Shown here: positions 62,596 through 64,000 of the stretch, one piece after another
How positions within the stretch are numbered: position 1 is the stretch's first letter
How the letters are laid out: the number at the start of each line of letters is the position of its first letter
DNA from: Nitrospirota bacterium
Lineage (GTDB): Bacteria; Nitrospirota_A; Leptospirillia; Leptospirillales; Leptospirillaceae
Reading direction: 5' to 3'
DNA: 64,000 bases
Assembly (NCBI GenBank): GCA_021802325.1
Contig: JAKAAM010000001.1
Coordinates: 1 to 64,000 of the forward strand
The notes under the pieces: model-generated
Told to the model about the DNA's origin: nothing
Databases searched by the model: none
What the model saw: only the letters and a program-made list of their open reading frames with translations
Made by a program: the position numbers and the translations under genes

Positions 62596-62674
62596 CGGGT
62601 TTCAGAAGGGCGTTGAGCTGACTTCCCCTGTCAGAAACAAGACAAAAGTCAGCTTTGCGGCCGCCTGAAACCCG
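62596..62674 (+). promoter_or_regulatory. Three-tier hairpin in the rpsO-pnp leader
   Basis: Outer arms CGGGTTTCAG (62596-62605) and CTGAAACCCG (62665-62674) pair over 10 bases. Inside, AGCTGACTT (62616-62624) pairs with AAGTCAGCT (62646-62654), and TGTC (62629-62632) with GACA (62641-62644). The whole sits between the rpsO stop and the pnp ATG at 62726. In E. coli the pnp leader folds into an RNase III-cleaved hairpin that mediates PNPase autocontrol; this may be an analogue (inference). Confidence 0.6.
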
Positions 62675-62725
62675 TATCCATCAAGGATTCCATTGATCCG
62701 GCTACCGGAAAGGAACATCAAAAAC

Positions 62726-64000
62726 ATGAAGCAAGAAACTGTTGAAGTCAACGTTGGCGGGAAGACGGTCAGGCTCGAAACAGGTCGAATGGCCCGCCAA
62801 GCAGACGGAGCGATCGTCCTCTGGGTCGAGGGAACCGTGGTCATTGCGACCGCTGTGGCATCAAAAACCATCAAGCCCGGGACGGATTTCCTCCCGTTGA
62901 CGGTCGACTATCAGGAAAGAGCCTATGCCGCAGGAAAGATTCCGGGCGGTTTTTTCAAGCGCGAAGGGAAGCCCTCCGAGAGGGAGATCCTGAACAGCCG
63001 ACTGGTCGATCGGCCCATTCGCCCGCTTTTTCCGGAGGGCTTTTATTATGACACACAGGTGATCGCTTCGGTCGTTTCTGCTGACAGAAGCGGGGTCACC
63101 GATGTGATGGCTGTGGTTGCGGCATCGGCGGCTCTCACCATCTCCGATATTCCCTTCCATGATCCCATGGGTGCCGTTCGGGTTGGCTACATCGACGGAA
63201 ATTTTGTCATCAACCCCGATCTTGAGCAGCAGGAAAAGTCCTCCATCGATCTGGTCGTTGCGGGAACCGCCGATGCGATCATGATGGTTGAAGGAAAGGC
63301 CTCCGAAGTCTCTGAGGAACTGTTTCTGGAAGCCATTCGCACCGCACACAATGCCTGTCAGCCGATCATTGCAGCCCAGATTGAGCTTCAGAAAAAGGCC
63401 GGAAAGGTCAAGCGGGCTATTCCCCCTGTCCCTGTTCGCCCCGAATTGATGGAGAAGATTCGGCAGGGAGGGAAGGAACCACTGTCTGCCGTTCTTGTCA
63501 TGTCCGACAAAAAGGCCCGTGAAGACAAGACCTCTGAAATCCGGAACACTCTTTCCAAGGAGCTTTTTCCCGACGGTTTCAAGGATGCCCATGAAGAAAA
63601 GGAGTTTTCAACAGGGTTTCACGATCTCGAAAGAGAGCTCCTCCGGGCGATGGTCCTCGATCGCGGCATTCGTGCCGACGGTCGAAAGACAACGGAAATT
63701 CGTCCAATCACGATCGAAGTGGGCATCCTGCCCAGGACTCATGGATCGGCCCTCTTCACGCGAGGTGAAACCCAGAGCCTTTCCGTCGCGACTCTCGGAA
63801 CATCCGATGACGAGCAAAGGATTGACGCGTTGGAAGGGGAATCGACCAAGCGGTTTATGCTGCATTACAACTTTCCCGCCTTCTCGGTGGGTGAGGTCAA
63901 GCCGATGCGGGGTCCCGGAAGACGCGAGATTGGTCATGGAAATCTTGCCGAACGGGCTCTGTTGCCCATTCTTCCCTCGAAGGAAGCTTTTCCCTATTCC
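62726..64000 (+). CDS. pnp: Polyribonucleotide nucleotidyltransferase (partial)
   Basis: 3'-5' phosphorolytic exoribonuclease of RNA turnover. The first 425 codons are present and the gene runs off the right edge. First RNase PH domain: PLTVDYQERAYAAGKIPGGFFKREG (in parts), SRLVDRPIRPLFPEGF. The start of the second is RTHGSALFTRGETQSL with MLHYNFPAFSVGE. KH and S1 domains lie beyond the window. ATG 62726 has AAAGGAA upstream. Confidence 0.96.
   Translation, partial: MKQETVEVNVGGKTVRLETGRMARQADGAIVLWVEGTVVIATAVASKTIKPGTDFLPLTVDYQERAYAAGKIPGGFFKREGKPSEREILNSRLVDRPIRPLFPEGFYYDTQVIASVVSADRSGVTDVMAVVAASAALTISDIPFHDPMGAVRVGYIDGNFVINPDLEQQEKSSIDLVVAGTADAIMMVEGKASEVSEELFLEAIRTAHNACQPIIAAQIELQKKAGKVKRAIPPVPVRPELMEKIRQGGKEPLSAVLVMSDKKAREDKTSEIRNTLSKELFPDGFKDAHEEKEFSTGFHDLERELLRAMVLDRGIRADGRKTTEIRPITIEVGILPRTHGSALFTRGETQSLSVATLGTSDDEQRIDALEGESTKRFMLHYNFPAFSVGEVKPMRGPGRREIGHGNLAERALLPILPSKEAFPYS

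Noticed and set aside
1..64000. CRISPR arrays, insertion sequences, prophage
   Set aside because: No regularly spaced repeats, transposases or phage genes were seen anywhere in the window.

Overview
The window is about 64 kb of a dense, moderately GC-rich bacterial chromosome with no mobile elements, phage genes or CRISPR arrays. Gene content (complete division and peptidoglycan cluster, hopanoid HpnH, cbb3-like oxidase subunit I, sigma-54 control, diderm-type lipoproteins and c-type cytochrome, frequent TTG and GTG starts) suggests a diderm autotroph-like organism. The overall look of the proteins recalls Leptospirillum or another Nitrospirota member, but that assignment is recognition and inference, not a search result.

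Layout. 1-11.6 kb, + strand: a dcw cluster (end of ftsW, murG, murC, murB, ddl, ftsQ, ftsA, ftsZ) running into pgeF, yggS, proC, yggT, divIVA and a DUF167 gene; most genes overlap or nearly touch. A clear sigma-70 promoter precedes murC. 11.7-17.7 kb: mixed strands, with a membrane-anchored unknown, pgl-glk, hpnH, a PPP-type phosphatase and hemG/hemY. 18.1-21.5 kb: tig-clpP-clpX, the trigger factor carrying a histidine-rich tail. 21.5-26.3 kb: a head-to-head pair of unknown envelope genes, then pgsA, a PDZ/radical-SAM/DUF512 gene and ispE. 26.4-32.7 kb: tRNA-Gln, prs, rplY, pth, ychF, rpsF, ssb, rpsR, a DUF2232 membrane protein and rlpA. 32.7-36.7 kb: small genes, rimO and a chemoreceptor.

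37.1-40.6 kb holds the most interesting regulatory locus: an orphan cbb3-like oxidase subunit I gene with a near-consensus -24/-12 promoter, divergent from a sigma-54 activator gene, with an inverted repeat between them. 40.9-46.7 kb holds tRNA-Leu, an unknown membrane protein, and uvrC followed by a 1023-residue membrane protein that appears to carry three degenerate AAA+ modules (two FtsH-like, one Clp-D2-like); this is my main candidate for an undescribed system. 46.9-54.4 kb, mostly - strand: usp-phoH-ybeY-ftsY, a monohaem cytochrome c, pilD with a beta-hydroxyacid dehydrogenase, an unknown, and a DsbA-like protein.

54.8-64 kb: tRNA-Thr, a DUF4337 gene and a small lipoprotein, then the translation cluster rimP-nusA-infB-ylxP-rbfA-truB-rpsO-pnp; pnp runs off the window. 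The rpsO-pnp gap can fold into a three-tier hairpin that fits the idea of pnp leader autoregulation.
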